From assembly GCA_963783855.1 (NCBI GenBank), contig CAWAPE010000014.1, positions 620,001-684,000 of the forward strand: a DNA stretch of 64,000 bases. Reading direction: 5' to 3'. The notes under the pieces are model-generated. The model did no database searches. It was not told the DNA's origin and saw only the letters and a list, made by a program, of their open reading frames with translations. Each line of letters starts with the position of its first letter. Position 1 is the first letter of the stretch. The translations under genes were made by a program, and so were the position numbers. Source of the stretch: JAKAGZ01 sp963783855 (GTDB lineage Bacteria; Bacteroidota; Ignavibacteria; Ignavibacteriales; Ignavibacteriaceae). Shown here one piece after another: positions 37,230-46,126 of the stretch.

Positions 37230-38606
37230 CTAAAATATAAGAGAGAATGAAGTTCCGGAATCTACCCTACTGTCAATACTAATTCTGAAATTTTGCAGGT
37301 CAGCAAGTCTCTTCACAATTGCCAGTCCCAGCCCATTCCCAGGTATATGGGATGTTCTGGATTCATCTGCGCGGTAAAACCTGTCAAAAATTCTGGATAT
37401 TTGTTCTTTTGAAAGCCCTCTGCCATAATCCTTAATATTACACGTTATTTCCGAATCGCCTTCGTCAATTGAAATATCTATTTTATTTGAATTGCCCGAA
37501 TACTTTATTGAATTAGAAATAATGTTTTCCAGTATAATCTCAAGCATTGATCCATCCGCCCTGATGTATGAAAATTTCCGGCTGTCAAAATTTATTTCCA
37601 TCCGGTTCTTTTTTATGTTTTCCTGTAATCTGAGTAAAACAGATTCAATTGATTTCGTAAGGTTTACTTTTGTGAATACCGGTAGGGCTTTGCCGCTTTC
37701 ATACCTGGCTAAAATAAGAAGCTGTTCAACTAGATTTGATATTCTGTCTACTTCGTTAATGCAGTATTTTATTTTTGAAATGTACTCCTCCTGCTCCCTC
37801 GGTTTCCTTGTTAAAACCTCCAGTGTACCTTTAATTACTGAAAGGGGAGTGCGCAGTTCGTGAGACGCATCTGCTGTAAATTGTTTCTCTCTTATTACCG
37901 CATCCTGGAGTCTGTTTAATAATTCATTTATTGTTGAGGTTAATGTGTATATCTCATCTTTGTGCTGCGGAAGATCAATCCTTTGCTCAAGATTTTCCCT
38001 GGTAATTATCTCCGCTGTATTTATTACCTGGTTAATCGGCTTGATGGATTTTCCCGCGATGTATCTTGAAACTGAAAAGAGGAAGATCAGGACAAGGGGA
38101 AAGGCTATGAGCAAAACAATTTTTAAATTTTCAAGAACAAGCGCTGATTCCTCGAGCGGCATAGATACAATCAGGTAGCCAAGAGTGTTTCCTACAGGGT
38201 TTTTAACCGGCATCTGTAATTGCCTTGTAGGCGCTCCTGATAATTGTGTGTTGAAATATTTTTTTTGTTTCAGAGATGGGTTGAAGCTTAGTTCACCTTT
38301 AAGAAGGTTGCCGGTTTTTTTTAGAACATAGCCCGAAGTATCCGTAACCTGCACGAAAATGGGATTAACTTCAATTTGCCCGTGTTCTCTTTCATTCCAT
38401 TCAAAAGGATTCGCAAAAATAAACTGGTTGTCCAGGATAACAAGGCTGTTGATTACCTCCAGCGACTCAAGGTCCAGGTCCTGATCAAGATGCCGGTAAA
38501 CGGTATCTGAAACAACAGCATAAATTGTAAGGAAAAGTATACCAGTTAATATTGCCGTAACGACTATAAAATAAGATGATATTCTGTTACGCAGACTTAG
38601 ATTCAT
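37230..38606 (-). CDS. Sensor histidine kinase (CusS/heavy-metal-sensor-like)
   Basis: 458 residues. Two membrane segments (about 13-33 and 165-185) enclose a periplasmic sensing domain; a HAMP domain (about 187-240) and the phosphoacceptor H-box FTADASHELRTPLSVIKG follow. Then comes a HATPase domain with N-box EIILENIISNSIKYSG, G1 DYGRGLSKEQ, F-box IFDRFYRAD and G2 GNGLGLAIVK. The order and motifs resemble heavy-metal sensor kinases. Its ATG overlaps the response-regulator stop (ATGA), so they are one operon. The signal is not known; the presence of a rubrerythrin gene under an apparently shared promoter box suggests redox or metal stress (inference). Confidence 0.93.
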   Translation of the reverse strand: MNLSLRNRISSYFIVVTAILTGILFLTIYAVVSDTVYRHLDQDLDLESLEVINSLVILDNQFIFANPFEWNEREHGQIEVNPIFVQVTDTSGYVLKKTGNLLKGELSFNPSLKQKKYFNTQLSGAPTRQLQMPVKNPVGNTLGYLIVSMPLEESALVLENLKIVLLIAFPLVLIFLFSVSRYIAGKSIKPINQVINTAEIITRENLEQRIDLPQHKDEIYTLTSTINELLNRLQDAVIREKQFTADASHELRTPLSVIKGTLEVLTRKPREQEEYISKIKYCINEVDRISNLVEQLLILARYESGKALPVFTKVNLTKSIESVLLRLQENIKKNRMEINFDSRKFSYIRADGSMLEIILENIISNSIKYSGNSNKIDISIDEGDSEITCNIKDYGRGLSKEQISRIFDRFYRADESRTSHIPGNGLGLAIVKRLADLQNFRISIDSRVDSGTSFSLIF

Positions 38607-39274
38607 TCATCGTCCTTTGCTATGTAGCCCACACCACGAATGGTCTGAATGAAATTTCTTTTATTGTTTAATTCCAGTTTTTTACGGAGAAAGTTTATGT
38701 AGACGTCGATAACCGATGTATCGGCCTCAAAATGGATATCCCATACGTGTTCAATGATTCTTGTCCTTGTGCAGACTTTATTTTTATTCCTGATAAGAAA
38801 TTCGAGAAGTGCAAATTCTTTCTGTGTTAAACTTATTTCTTTTTCATTTACAGTCACGCGGTGTGTCTCGGGGATGAGCAGAATGTCACCCAGCTTCAGC
38901 GCGGTACTGCCATCATCATTAATTCTAAGTTGGACTCTCATGCGCGCCAGCAGCTCTTCGAAGGCGAAAGGTTTTTTTATGTAATCGTTTGCACCGGCTT
39001 CGAGTCCGAAAACGGTATCCTGTGTAGTGTCCTTTGCGGTTAGAAAAATAATTGGTACCGAAGTATTGTGCTTTCTTATTTCCCGGCAAACTTCGATACC
39101 GCTCAAACCTGGTACCATCCAGTCAAGAAGTATTATGTCATACTCATTCGTAAGCGCCCGTTCCAGTCCGCTGTTTCCTTCCGATGAAACATCAACAGCG
39201 AAAGATTCTTCTTTTAAACCGTCTCTCAGGAAATTAGCTATACCAGTTTCGTCTTCTACTATTAGTGCGCGCAT
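38603..39274 (-). CDS. OmpR/PhoB-family response regulator
   Basis: 223 residues. Receiver domain with acidic pocket E7/D8, phospho-acceptor Asp51 (IILLDWMVPGLSG), Thr in IFLTAKD and Lys in YIKKPF. The winged-helix DNA-binding domain follows from about residue 130 (LTQKEFALLEFLIRNKNKV, then SVIDVYINFLRKKL and IQTIRGVGYIA). It is the partner of the histidine kinase overlapping its 3' end. The DUF2231 gene 11 bp upstream is the first gene of the operon. It is the natural candidate to bind the 20-bp element found ahead of that operon and of the rubrerythrin gene. Confidence 0.95.
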   Translation of the reverse strand: MRALIVEDETGIANFLRDGLKEESFAVDVSSEGNSGLERALTNEYDIILLDWMVPGLSGIEVCREIRKHNTSVPIIFLTAKDTTQDTVFGLEAGANDYIKKPFAFEELLARMRVQLRINDDGSTALKLGDILLIPETHRVTVNEKEISLTQKEFALLEFLIRNKNKVCTRTRIIEHVWDIHFEADTSVIDVYINFLRKKLELNNKRNFIQTIRGVGYIAKDDE

Positions 39275-39285
39275 TAATTTCCCCC

Positions 39286-39804
39286 TTAATCATTATCTTT
39301 TTCAGGCTTATCCTTTTGAACATTCTCTGTGTCTTGATTTCCTAAATTATTAAAATCCAGGCCAAGATTAAATTGTACTCCGGCAGCGTGCTTATATACC
39401 AACTCCCCACCGTAATAACCTGTGCGAACAATTGAAAGTACACCGGCTAAAAATAAGACTAATGCCGCATATTTGAAAATACCGGTATATTTTTTTGCTG
39501 TTACAATAGCAATTCTTACTACTGCTGTGGCAACCATCAACCATAATGAAAGCTGGGCCGCGTGTTCGTGATTTTCAAGCGCCTGTTTCAATGATCCGGC
39601 TTCTTCGATCCCTTCGCCTGCAAAATTTCCTGAAATATAGGCTGCAATTACACCTATGGTGCCAAAAATCAGCAGGTAAAATCCTGCCGTCGTGAAAAAT
39701 TCTTTTTTTAACACCACGCCGGTTAAATCGGCAAGAAATCCTATCATCAATAATGCGATTGGAAAGTGAATTATCATTGGGTGCAGATGGCTTGTATCAA
39801 ACAT
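39286..39804 (-). CDS. DUF2231 domain membrane protein
   Basis: 172 residues with four membrane helices. It starts with MFDTSHLHPMIIHFPIALLM, the His-rich opening typical of DUF2231, and further His residues are in NHEHAAQLSLW and KHAAG; these could bind heme or metal. The C-terminal ~25 residues are charged. Function unknown. The ribosome site GGAGG lies six bases before the ATG. It leads the operon with the response regulator (11 bp away) and kinase, so it may be the sensor partner or a main target of the system. Confidence 0.83.
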   Translation of the reverse strand: MFDTSHLHPMIIHFPIALLMIGFLADLTGVVLKKEFFTTAGFYLLIFGTIGVIAAYISGNFAGEGIEEAGSLKQALENHEHAAQLSLWLMVATAVVRIAIVTAKKYTGIFKYAALVLFLAGVLSIVRTGYYGGELVYKHAAGVQFNLGLDFNNLGNQDTENVQKDKPEKDND

Positions 39805-39818
39805 AGTTTCCTCCTTTT

Positions 39819-39883
39819 TTTATTCAAAACTATATCTGAAGGCTTAAACCTGCCTAAATCAATTCTTAAAATTTGATTAAAAA
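39819..39883 (-). promoter_or_regulatory. Promoter of the DUF2231/two-component operon with shared box
   Basis: On the minus strand the -7 box TAGTTTTG (39825-39832) matches TAnnTTTG. The plus-strand element TCTTAAAATTTGATTAAAAA at 39864-39883 is 19/20 identical to the one at 37175-37194, and again lies 45 bp from TTTATTCAAAA. The outer half-site CCTAAAT is ten bases closer here (one helical turn) than in the rubrerythrin promoter. The far A-run of the element merges with a terminator stem, so similarity over the last few bases should be discounted. Confidence 0.65.
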
Positions 39884-39908
39884 AAAGTCCGCTAAAAAGC
39901 GGACTTTT
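39883..39908 (-). terminator. Terminator of the MacB/FtsX permease gene
   Basis: Stem AAAAGTCCGC (39883-39892) / GCGGACTTTT (39899-39908) with loop TAAAAA, followed on both strands by T-runs. It lies 22 bp after the permease stop at 39930. Confidence 0.85.
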
Positions 39909-39929
39909 TGAAAATAATTTTTGCTGCTA

Positions 39930-42365
39930 TTATTCATATTTCAAAGAATTAGCCGGATTTGCCCTGGCCGCCCTGAATGTAAGAGTACTTACTGTTAACA
40001 AGGAAACTAATAATACCAATATTCCTGCTATTGGAAACAGCCAGATAGAAATATTAACTCGATAAGCAAATTCTTTCAACCAGTTATTCATCAGGTAATA
40101 GGCCACCGGCCATGCAATAATATTTGCAAGTAAAACCCATTTTGAAAATTCCTTTGAAAGCAAAAATATAATTTCGCTAATAGATGCACCCATAACTTTT
40201 CTGATTCCAATTTCTTTTGTTCTTCTTTCTGTTATAAAGGCGACCAATCCGAAAAGTCCCATGGTAGCAATTATAATTGCAATAATAGAAAAGCTTGTGA
40301 ACAGTTTACCTGTTCTTCGTTCAGACTCATAAAGTTTAGCAAATTCCTTGTCGAAGAAATTATATTCAAAAGCCTGGGCACCAGCAAGTTTATGCCATTT
40401 TTCATTTATGTAATTAAGTGTGCTTTTTATATCACCAGAAGCAACACGAACTGCTGTGTATCTTCCAAAACCGCGGCCGGGAACAAACAAGTGAATTATC
40501 AGCGGACGAATTTTCGAGTGAAGTGATTCATAGTTGAAGTCCTTTGTAACACCGACTATTGTGAATGTCCTGGAATTATCAGCATTATTTCCAACAGCAA
40601 TTAATTTTTTCCCGATAGGATTTTTAAGCCCGAATATTTTTACAGTCTCTTCATTTACAACGATTGTATTCAAAGTATCCGATGGATGTTCTCTTGAATA
40701 ATATCTTCCTTCCTGCATCGGGATTTGATAAGTATCAACAAAACCATAATCCGCGGCCATTTGCATAATGAGCTGGGACTTATCGCCGCTCTGTCCCCCG
40801 GCAGTGTAAGCGCTGTTACCAACAATTGGTCCACCGGGATATGTATTACTATTGCTCACAGAGGTAATAGACGGATTACTAAGTAACTCTCTTTTAAATG
40901 ATTCAATTTGTCGCCCGATATCATCGGTCTTTTTAACTAGAACTATCTGTTCTTTATTAAAACCCAGCTTTTTGTTTTGTATATAATCCAGTTGATCTTT
41001 TACAACAAAGGTTCCGATTATCAGTATAATAGAAACCGTAAATTGTGAAATCACGAGAGTACTACGCAGCCACGAATTTTTTCCGCCCTTTAATGTATTG
41101 CCCTTCAAAACAGTTACCGGGTCAAATGCTGAAAGGAAAAATGCAGGATAGCTCCCTGCAAGAATTCCCACGACAAGTGCAAATAAAACGAACATGGGCA
41201 CGAGCGTAAGGCTTTCGTTTATTCCGAAAGTGATACTCTTCCCGGTAATTTCATTAAAGAAGGGTAAAAATAATTCGGCCAGGAAAGCAGCAATTATTAC
41301 CGCAATTGTACTCATCAAAACCGACTCAAAAATGAACTGCCAGATCAGTTGTGATTTTTTTGATCCGAGAGTCTTTCTTATCCCCACTTCCTTTGCGCGC
41401 ATAGCAGATCGTGCTGTGGCAAGATTCATAAAATTAATACAAGCGATCAATAATATACCAAGCGCGATTAATGCGAAAATATATACATACTGGATGTCAC
41501 TATTAGGCTCAATTTCGTTGTCAAGATGAGAATAAAGATGAATATCCATAAGCGGCTGCAGTGAATAATGATATAGTGCACCGCTTTTTTTGAGCTGCTC
41601 TAAAGATACTCCGAGAGCTTGTTTAATCTGTGGGGCTACATATTTCAGAACAACGTCTTCCATCTTATCTTTAATCATATCATAGGTGACGCCCTTATCC
41701 AGAAGCACGTAGGAATATAGATTGTTGCTTAACCAGCGCTGGTCCTGCATTATATTCTGATATGATGTGAGCGAGCCGAGAAAATCGAAATGGAAATGTG
41801 AGTTTTTAGGAACATCCTTAATAACACCTGTTACAATATAATCGATTCTATTGTCCATATTCAGGAGTTTACCAATTGGATCGTCATTTCCAAAATATTT
41901 TTTGGCCATTGATTCAGTTAATACAACCGATTGTGGCTTTACCAGTGCAGTCTGAGGATTACCTTTTATGAAAGGCAATGTAAAAATGTCAAAGAAAGTA
42001 GAATCTGCCCATAAAAACCTGTCTTCGCTAAAGACTTTATCTTTATATCTAATTACAGGAATTCCGGCTTTATAAAGTCTCGTAAAATTTTTGACTTCCG
42101 GTATTTCATGGTTTAATGTTGGTCCAATAGGTGCACAGGATACTGCCATATTGAAATCAGAGTCACTGATTCTTCCATGAAGATTTACCCGGTAAATATT
42201 GTCTGCTTTTGTATTGTATCTGTCGTAGCTTAATTCATCTCTAACGAAAAGGAGAATTAGGAAACAGCAGGTAAGCCCAACGGTAAGTCCAATTATATTT
42301 ATTAGCGAAAAGCCGCGGTGTTTGAAAAGATTACGGATGGCGATACGGATGTAATTTTTTATCAT
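39930..42365 (-). CDS. MacB/FtsX-type ABC transporter permease
   Basis: 811 residues. An N-terminal helix (about 20-42, after MIKNYIRIAIRNLFKHRGFS) precedes a MacB-type periplasmic core. Three helices (about 285-400) hold the first FtsX domain (MNLATARSAMRAKEVGIRKTLG), then a second periplasmic part, and a second FtsX domain lies at the C-terminus (ERRTKEIGIRKVMGASISEII, last ~130 residues). This duplicated form is common in Bacteroidota. Such permeases power mechanotransmission for export of lipoproteins, peptides or drugs from the periplasm. The ATPase partner is not encoded next to it. Confidence 0.92.
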   Translation of the reverse strand: MIKNYIRIAIRNLFKHRGFSLINIIGLTVGLTCCFLILLFVRDELSYDRYNTKADNIYRVNLHGRISDSDFNMAVSCAPIGPTLNHEIPEVKNFTRLYKAGIPVIRYKDKVFSEDRFLWADSTFFDIFTLPFIKGNPQTALVKPQSVVLTESMAKKYFGNDDPIGKLLNMDNRIDYIVTGVIKDVPKNSHFHFDFLGSLTSYQNIMQDQRWLSNNLYSYVLLDKGVTYDMIKDKMEDVVLKYVAPQIKQALGVSLEQLKKSGALYHYSLQPLMDIHLYSHLDNEIEPNSDIQYVYIFALIALGILLIACINFMNLATARSAMRAKEVGIRKTLGSKKSQLIWQFIFESVLMSTIAVIIAAFLAELFLPFFNEITGKSITFGINESLTLVPMFVLFALVVGILAGSYPAFFLSAFDPVTVLKGNTLKGGKNSWLRSTLVISQFTVSIILIIGTFVVKDQLDYIQNKKLGFNKEQIVLVKKTDDIGRQIESFKRELLSNPSITSVSNSNTYPGGPIVGNSAYTAGGQSGDKSQLIMQMAADYGFVDTYQIPMQEGRYYSREHPSDTLNTIVVNEETVKIFGLKNPIGKKLIAVGNNADNSRTFTIVGVTKDFNYESLHSKIRPLIIHLFVPGRGFGRYTAVRVASGDIKSTLNYINEKWHKLAGAQAFEYNFFDKEFAKLYESERRTGKLFTSFSIIAIIIATMGLFGLVAFITERRTKEIGIRKVMGASISEIIFLLSKEFSKWVLLANIIAWPVAYYLMNNWLKEFAYRVNISIWLFPIAGILVLLVSLLTVSTLTFRAARANPANSLKYE

Positions 42366-42604
42366 GCTTTTCCTTAAAATTGGACATTATTTAATATATA
42401 AGACGAATAAGGGAATCATTTGGTTACAAAATAGGAGTTATTGTGCAGCATAAAACTAAAAAAGTAAGAATTGGATAATTTCAATGATAAAAGGTTCAAC
42501 GTGTGGATATAATACTGAATTCTTCAACTATAGTTCAAGATCTCTCAAATTTATTGATTATGCTAAATATTACTTAAATTATTGTTTCAAATAAATCAAA
42601 AATT

Positions 42605-43378
42605 ATGTGTTTATTACTAATTGCAAACAAAATTCATCCGGAATTTAAGCTTATTATTGCAGCAAACAGGGACGAATTTTATAATCGTCTTGCTCAAAAA
42701 GCAACATTTTGGAGGGATCAACAATATCTTTTGGCAGGAAAAGATCTTGAAGCCGGAGGTATCTGGATGGGAATTACAAAATCAGGCAGATTTTCAGCAA
42801 TTACCAATTACAGGGATTTTAACAGGGAAATAAAACAAAATGCGCCAACCAGGGGAAACCTTACTACTGATTTTTTGCTTGGAAATGATAATCCGGAAGA
42901 ATATTCCGAAAAACTTCGGGAAAAGCATACGGAATATAATGGCTACAACCTGGTTTATGGATTTATTAATGAACTTTACTATTATTCTAATGAAACCAAT
43001 CTTGTTGTAAAACTAGAACCGGGGCTTTACGGGCTTAGTAATGCATTATTAAATACGCCCTGGCCAAAAGTAACGGAGAGTAAAAAATATGTGTCTGAAT
43101 TAATTTCTTCGGGAGATGTTTCAAAGGAAAAACTATTTGAAATTCTTGCCGACAAAACAACCGCTGATGATGATCAACTTCCAGATACGGGGATAGGACA
43201 GGAAAGAGAAAAAGCACTTTCATCAAATTTTATAGAAACTCCGCAGTACGGCACAAGATGTTCAACGGTTATTTTGATTAATAAAGATGATAAAGTTAAT
43301 TTTACTGAACGGACATTTGAAATGGGTAGTAAAAAATTCAGCGATATAAATTTTAAATTTAATCTTGAAAAAAAATAA
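42605..43378 (+). CDS. NRDE/TANGO2 family protein
   Basis: 257 residues. The family signature is in ANRDEFYNRLAQKATFW near residue 20, after the N-terminal MCLLLIA. Cys2 after the initiator Met is conserved in the family, and the fold is thought to relate to N-terminal nucleophile hydrolases, so the Cys may be catalytic (inference). GGIWMGITKSGRFSAITNYRD and TRCSTVILI are further conserved blocks. Biochemical role is not settled; human TANGO2 affects lipid and heme handling. It overlaps slightly, or nearly so, with the GNAT-like gene downstream, with its ribosome site around 43380. Confidence 0.88.
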   Translation: MCLLLIANKIHPEFKLIIAANRDEFYNRLAQKATFWRDQQYLLAGKDLEAGGIWMGITKSGRFSAITNYRDFNREIKQNAPTRGNLTTDFLLGNDNPEEYSEKLREKHTEYNGYNLVYGFINELYYYSNETNLVVKLEPGLYGLSNALLNTPWPKVTESKKYVSELISSGDVSKEKLFEILADKTTADDDQLPDTGIGQEREKALSSNFIETPQYGTRCSTVILINKDDKVNFTERTFEMGSKKFSDINFKFNLEKK

Positions 43379-43388
43379 AGGGAGTATT

Positions 43389-43667
43389 ATGTCTTACCAA
43401 ATTAAACACGACAAAGAAAATCAGCAGTTTATTACTAATGTTGAGGGTAAAGATGCATACCTGAGATACTTAATGAGAGATGAAAACACAATTGATTTCC
43501 ATCATACCTATGTACCAGATGAACTAAGAGGAAAAGGCCTTGCTGCTGAAGTTGTTAAGGAGGGTTTTAAATTTGCTGAAGAAAATAATTTAAAAGTTAT
43601 TCCAACATGCCCCTACATCCACACTTTTATTCAGAGATACCCGGAATTTGAAAAATTCATAAAATAA
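43389..43667 (+). CDS. GNAT-like N-acetyltransferase domain protein (YjdJ type)
   Basis: 92 residues from the ATG at 43389, chosen because GGGAG lies five bases upstream; an in-frame TTG at 43365 is less likely. The short GNAT core is visible: YVPDELRGKGLAAEVVKEGFKFAEENN, then VIPTCPYIHTFIQRYPEF. This is the small single-domain YjdJ/GTR1-like acetyltransferase family. The substrate is unknown. It lies 10 bp beyond the NRDE stop in the same operon and is followed by a terminator. Confidence 0.85.
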   Translation: MSYQIKHDKENQQFITNVEGKDAYLRYLMRDENTIDFHHTYVPDELRGKGLAAEVVKEGFKFAEENNLKVIPTCPYIHTFIQRYPEFEKFIK

Positions 43668-43674
43668 TACTGTA

Positions 43675-43705
43675 AAGACGCCAAACTGCCGGGTTTTGGC
43701 GTCTT
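43675..43705 (+). terminator. Terminator after the NRDE-GNAT pair
   Basis: Perfect 11-bp stem AAGACGCCAAA / TTTGGCGTCTT with a nine-base loop, starting eight bases after the GNAT stop and followed by a pyrimidine-rich tail ending in a T-run at about 43715. Confidence 0.8.
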
Positions 43706-43779
43706 CCCTTATCATTTTTCTCTTGCCTGATGATCTGCAAACAATTATTATACAGCCTCGAAATCAAAAAGAGGGTAAT

Positions 43780-45894
43780 ATGAAAGCAAAGATAGTCGTG
43801 TCATTATCGTTTATTTTTTTAATCAGCTTTATAAATTTAGCACAGTTAAAATATCCGCATCCTAAAAAAGGAGATGTAAAGGATAATTATTTTGGCACTG
43901 TAGTGCCCGACCCTTACCGCTGGATGGAGGATGATAACGCTCCGGCTGTAAAAAAGTGGGTGCAGGAAGAAAACAAAGTTACATTCGGATATCTCGAAAA
44001 AATTCCTTTCCGTAATAAAATAAAAAACAGGCTGGAAAAACTTTATAATTATCCCCGCTACTCTACTCCATTTAAAGGCGGTGATAAATATTATTTTTAT
44101 AAAAATGACGGGCTCCAGAATCAGAGTATTCTTTACCAGCAGGATAACCTGAACTCTGATCCGAAACTTTTTCTCGATCCAAATAAACTTTCCGAAGATG
44201 GTACTGTTTCATTAAGCTCTACGGCATTTTCAAAAGATGGGAAATATTTTGCATACGGTACAGCTTCCGGCGGCTCCGACTGGAATGAGTTTTATGTGAT
44301 GGATGTGGCAACGAAAAAAGATCTAAGTGATCACTTGAAATGGATTAAATTTTCTGGAATTGCCTGGGCGGGTAATGGTTTCTTTTATGGGCGTATGCCG
44401 GAACCCTCAGAAGGTAAAGAATTAACTTCTTCAAATGAATATCAAAAAATATATTATCATAAAATTGGCACTTCACAATCTGAAGATAAATTTATTTACG
44501 GTGATGAAAATAATCCTAAAATGACTTTCTATGCACAAACAACAGAGGATGAAAGATTTTTAATCATTTATGCATCAGAAGGAACAAGTAATAACGCACT
44601 TTATGTGAAAGATCTTTCAAAACCCGATTCCAAAATTGTGCCTATCGTATCAAATTTTGATAATAATTATTCGGTTGTGGATAACAATGGCTCAAATCTT
44701 TTAATAATGACAGACAAAGGTGCACCGAGATATAAACTTGTTTCAGTTGATCCGAATAATCCCGATGAAAATAACTGGAAAACAATTTTGCCTGAGAATA
44801 AAAATGTATTACAAAATGTTGGAATTATTGGCGGGAAACTTCTTGCTCTTTATATGCAGGATGCCAGCTCACACGCTTACCAGTACAATTTAGACGGCTC
44901 AAACGGCTCTGAAATAAACCTTCCGGCAATTGGTACTGTTGGAGGATTTTCGGGAAAGAAGGATGAAAATATTTCTTTTTATACTTTTACATCTTTCACA
45001 TATCCTCCCACAATTTATGAATATAATGTTGAAGCTAAAGAATCAAAGCTTTTCAGGAAAACAGATCTCGATTTTAATTTTGATGATTATATAACAGAAC
45101 AGGTTTTCTACAAGAGTAAAGACGGCACAAAAATTCCAATGTTTATTGTCTATAAGAAGGGAATGAAAAAAGACGGGAATAACCCTACTTATCTTTATGC
45201 ATATGGAGGATTTAATATCAGCTTAAATCCATCCTTTAGCGCTTCAAGATTAGTTTTACTTGAGAACGGTGGAATATTTGCAATGCCTAATCTGCGTGGG
45301 GGCGGCGAGTATGGAGAAGAATGGCATCAGGCAGGTACAAAGCTGCACAAGCAAAATGTATTTGATGATTTTATTTATGCTGCCAAATATTTGATAAAAG
45401 AGAAATATACTTCATCAAAATATCTCGCCGTTGCCGGTGGATCAAACGGGGGATTATTAATCGGAGCGGTTTGTAACCAGGCTCCCGATCTTTTCAGGGT
45501 TGCTTTCCCTGCTGTAGGTGTAATGGATATGTTACGTTTTCAGAAATTCACAATCGGCTGGGCATGGGTGAGTGACTATGGCTCGAGCGAAGACAGCAAA
45601 GAAATGTTTGAGGCACTTTACAAATATTCACCGCTTCATAATATTAAATCAGGTTTGAATTATCCTGCTATGATGATAACTACTGCTGATCACGATGACC
45701 GTGTTGTTCCTGCTCATTCATTTAAATATACTGCTACTCTACAGGAAAAATATTCCGGGAAAAATCCTATTCTTATAAGAATTGAAACACGAGCAGGTCA
45801 TGGTGCTGGTAAACCGATTACAAAAATTCTTCAAGAACAGGCAGATATGTGGTCGTTTATGTTTTATAATATGGGATTTACCCCAAAATATTAA
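43780..45894 (+). CDS. Prolyl oligopeptidase (S9A), secreted
   Basis: 704 residues from the ATG at 43780. That start has GAGGG five bases upstream and begins a signal peptide (MKAKIVVSLSFIFLISFINLA); the longer in-frame extension from 43696 runs through the terminator of the previous operon and is rejected. A seven-bladed propeller region (about 80-410) precedes the alpha/beta hydrolase. The nucleophile Ser is in VAGGSNGGLL, the Asp in TADHDDRVVPAHS and the His in RAGHGAG. MPNLRGGGEYGEEWHQAG is the oxyanion-region block. It cleaves peptides after proline; the signal peptide indicates periplasmic action. Confidence 0.93.
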   Translation: MKAKIVVSLSFIFLISFINLAQLKYPHPKKGDVKDNYFGTVVPDPYRWMEDDNAPAVKKWVQEENKVTFGYLEKIPFRNKIKNRLEKLYNYPRYSTPFKGGDKYYFYKNDGLQNQSILYQQDNLNSDPKLFLDPNKLSEDGTVSLSSTAFSKDGKYFAYGTASGGSDWNEFYVMDVATKKDLSDHLKWIKFSGIAWAGNGFFYGRMPEPSEGKELTSSNEYQKIYYHKIGTSQSEDKFIYGDENNPKMTFYAQTTEDERFLIIYASEGTSNNALYVKDLSKPDSKIVPIVSNFDNNYSVVDNNGSNLLIMTDKGAPRYKLVSVDPNNPDENNWKTILPENKNVLQNVGIIGGKLLALYMQDASSHAYQYNLDGSNGSEINLPAIGTVGGFSGKKDENISFYTFTSFTYPPTIYEYNVEAKESKLFRKTDLDFNFDDYITEQVFYKSKDGTKIPMFIVYKKGMKKDGNNPTYLYAYGGFNISLNPSFSASRLVLLENGGIFAMPNLRGGGEYGEEWHQAGTKLHKQNVFDDFIYAAKYLIKEKYTSSKYLAVAGGSNGGLLIGAVCNQAPDLFRVAFPAVGVMDMLRFQKFTIGWAWVSDYGSSEDSKEMFEALYKYSPLHNIKSGLNYPAMMITTADHDDRVVPAHSFKYTATLQEKYSGKNPILIRIETRAGHGAGKPITKILQEQADMWSFMFYNMGFTPKY

Positions 45895-45908
45895 CTTAAT
45901 TTACTCTT

Positions 45909-45941
45909 TGCCTTAGTGGTGAAATTAAATCCACTAAGGCA
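45909..45941 (+). terminator. Stem-loop after the prolyl oligopeptidase gene
   Basis: Perfect 11-bp stem TGCCTTAGTGG (45909-45919) / CCACTAAGGCA (45931-45941), 15 bp after the stop, with an 11-base loop. There is no T-run, so it may be a stability element or rho-independent only weakly. The rest of 45942-46126 has no recognised feature. Confidence 0.55.
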
Positions 45942-46126
45942 TTATGAGTAATAGATATGTTAAATTCTCTGCATTCTGGTAAGGAACTATTTTACTGGAT
46001 TTGTCCCCTTTTTTACTTTTTATCCCCTTAAAAAAAGCTTATTTGAATTAATAAAAATTTATATTTAAACTTAATTCACATTCATCAATTACTAATACTC
46101 AGATAAAAAAAATAAAGGTGCTTAAA

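Noticed and set aside
43696..43779. Start of the prolyl oligopeptidase at 43696
   Set aside because: It would run through the terminator of the preceding operon and precede the signal peptide with 28 untypical residues; the ATG at 43780 has a good ribosome site.
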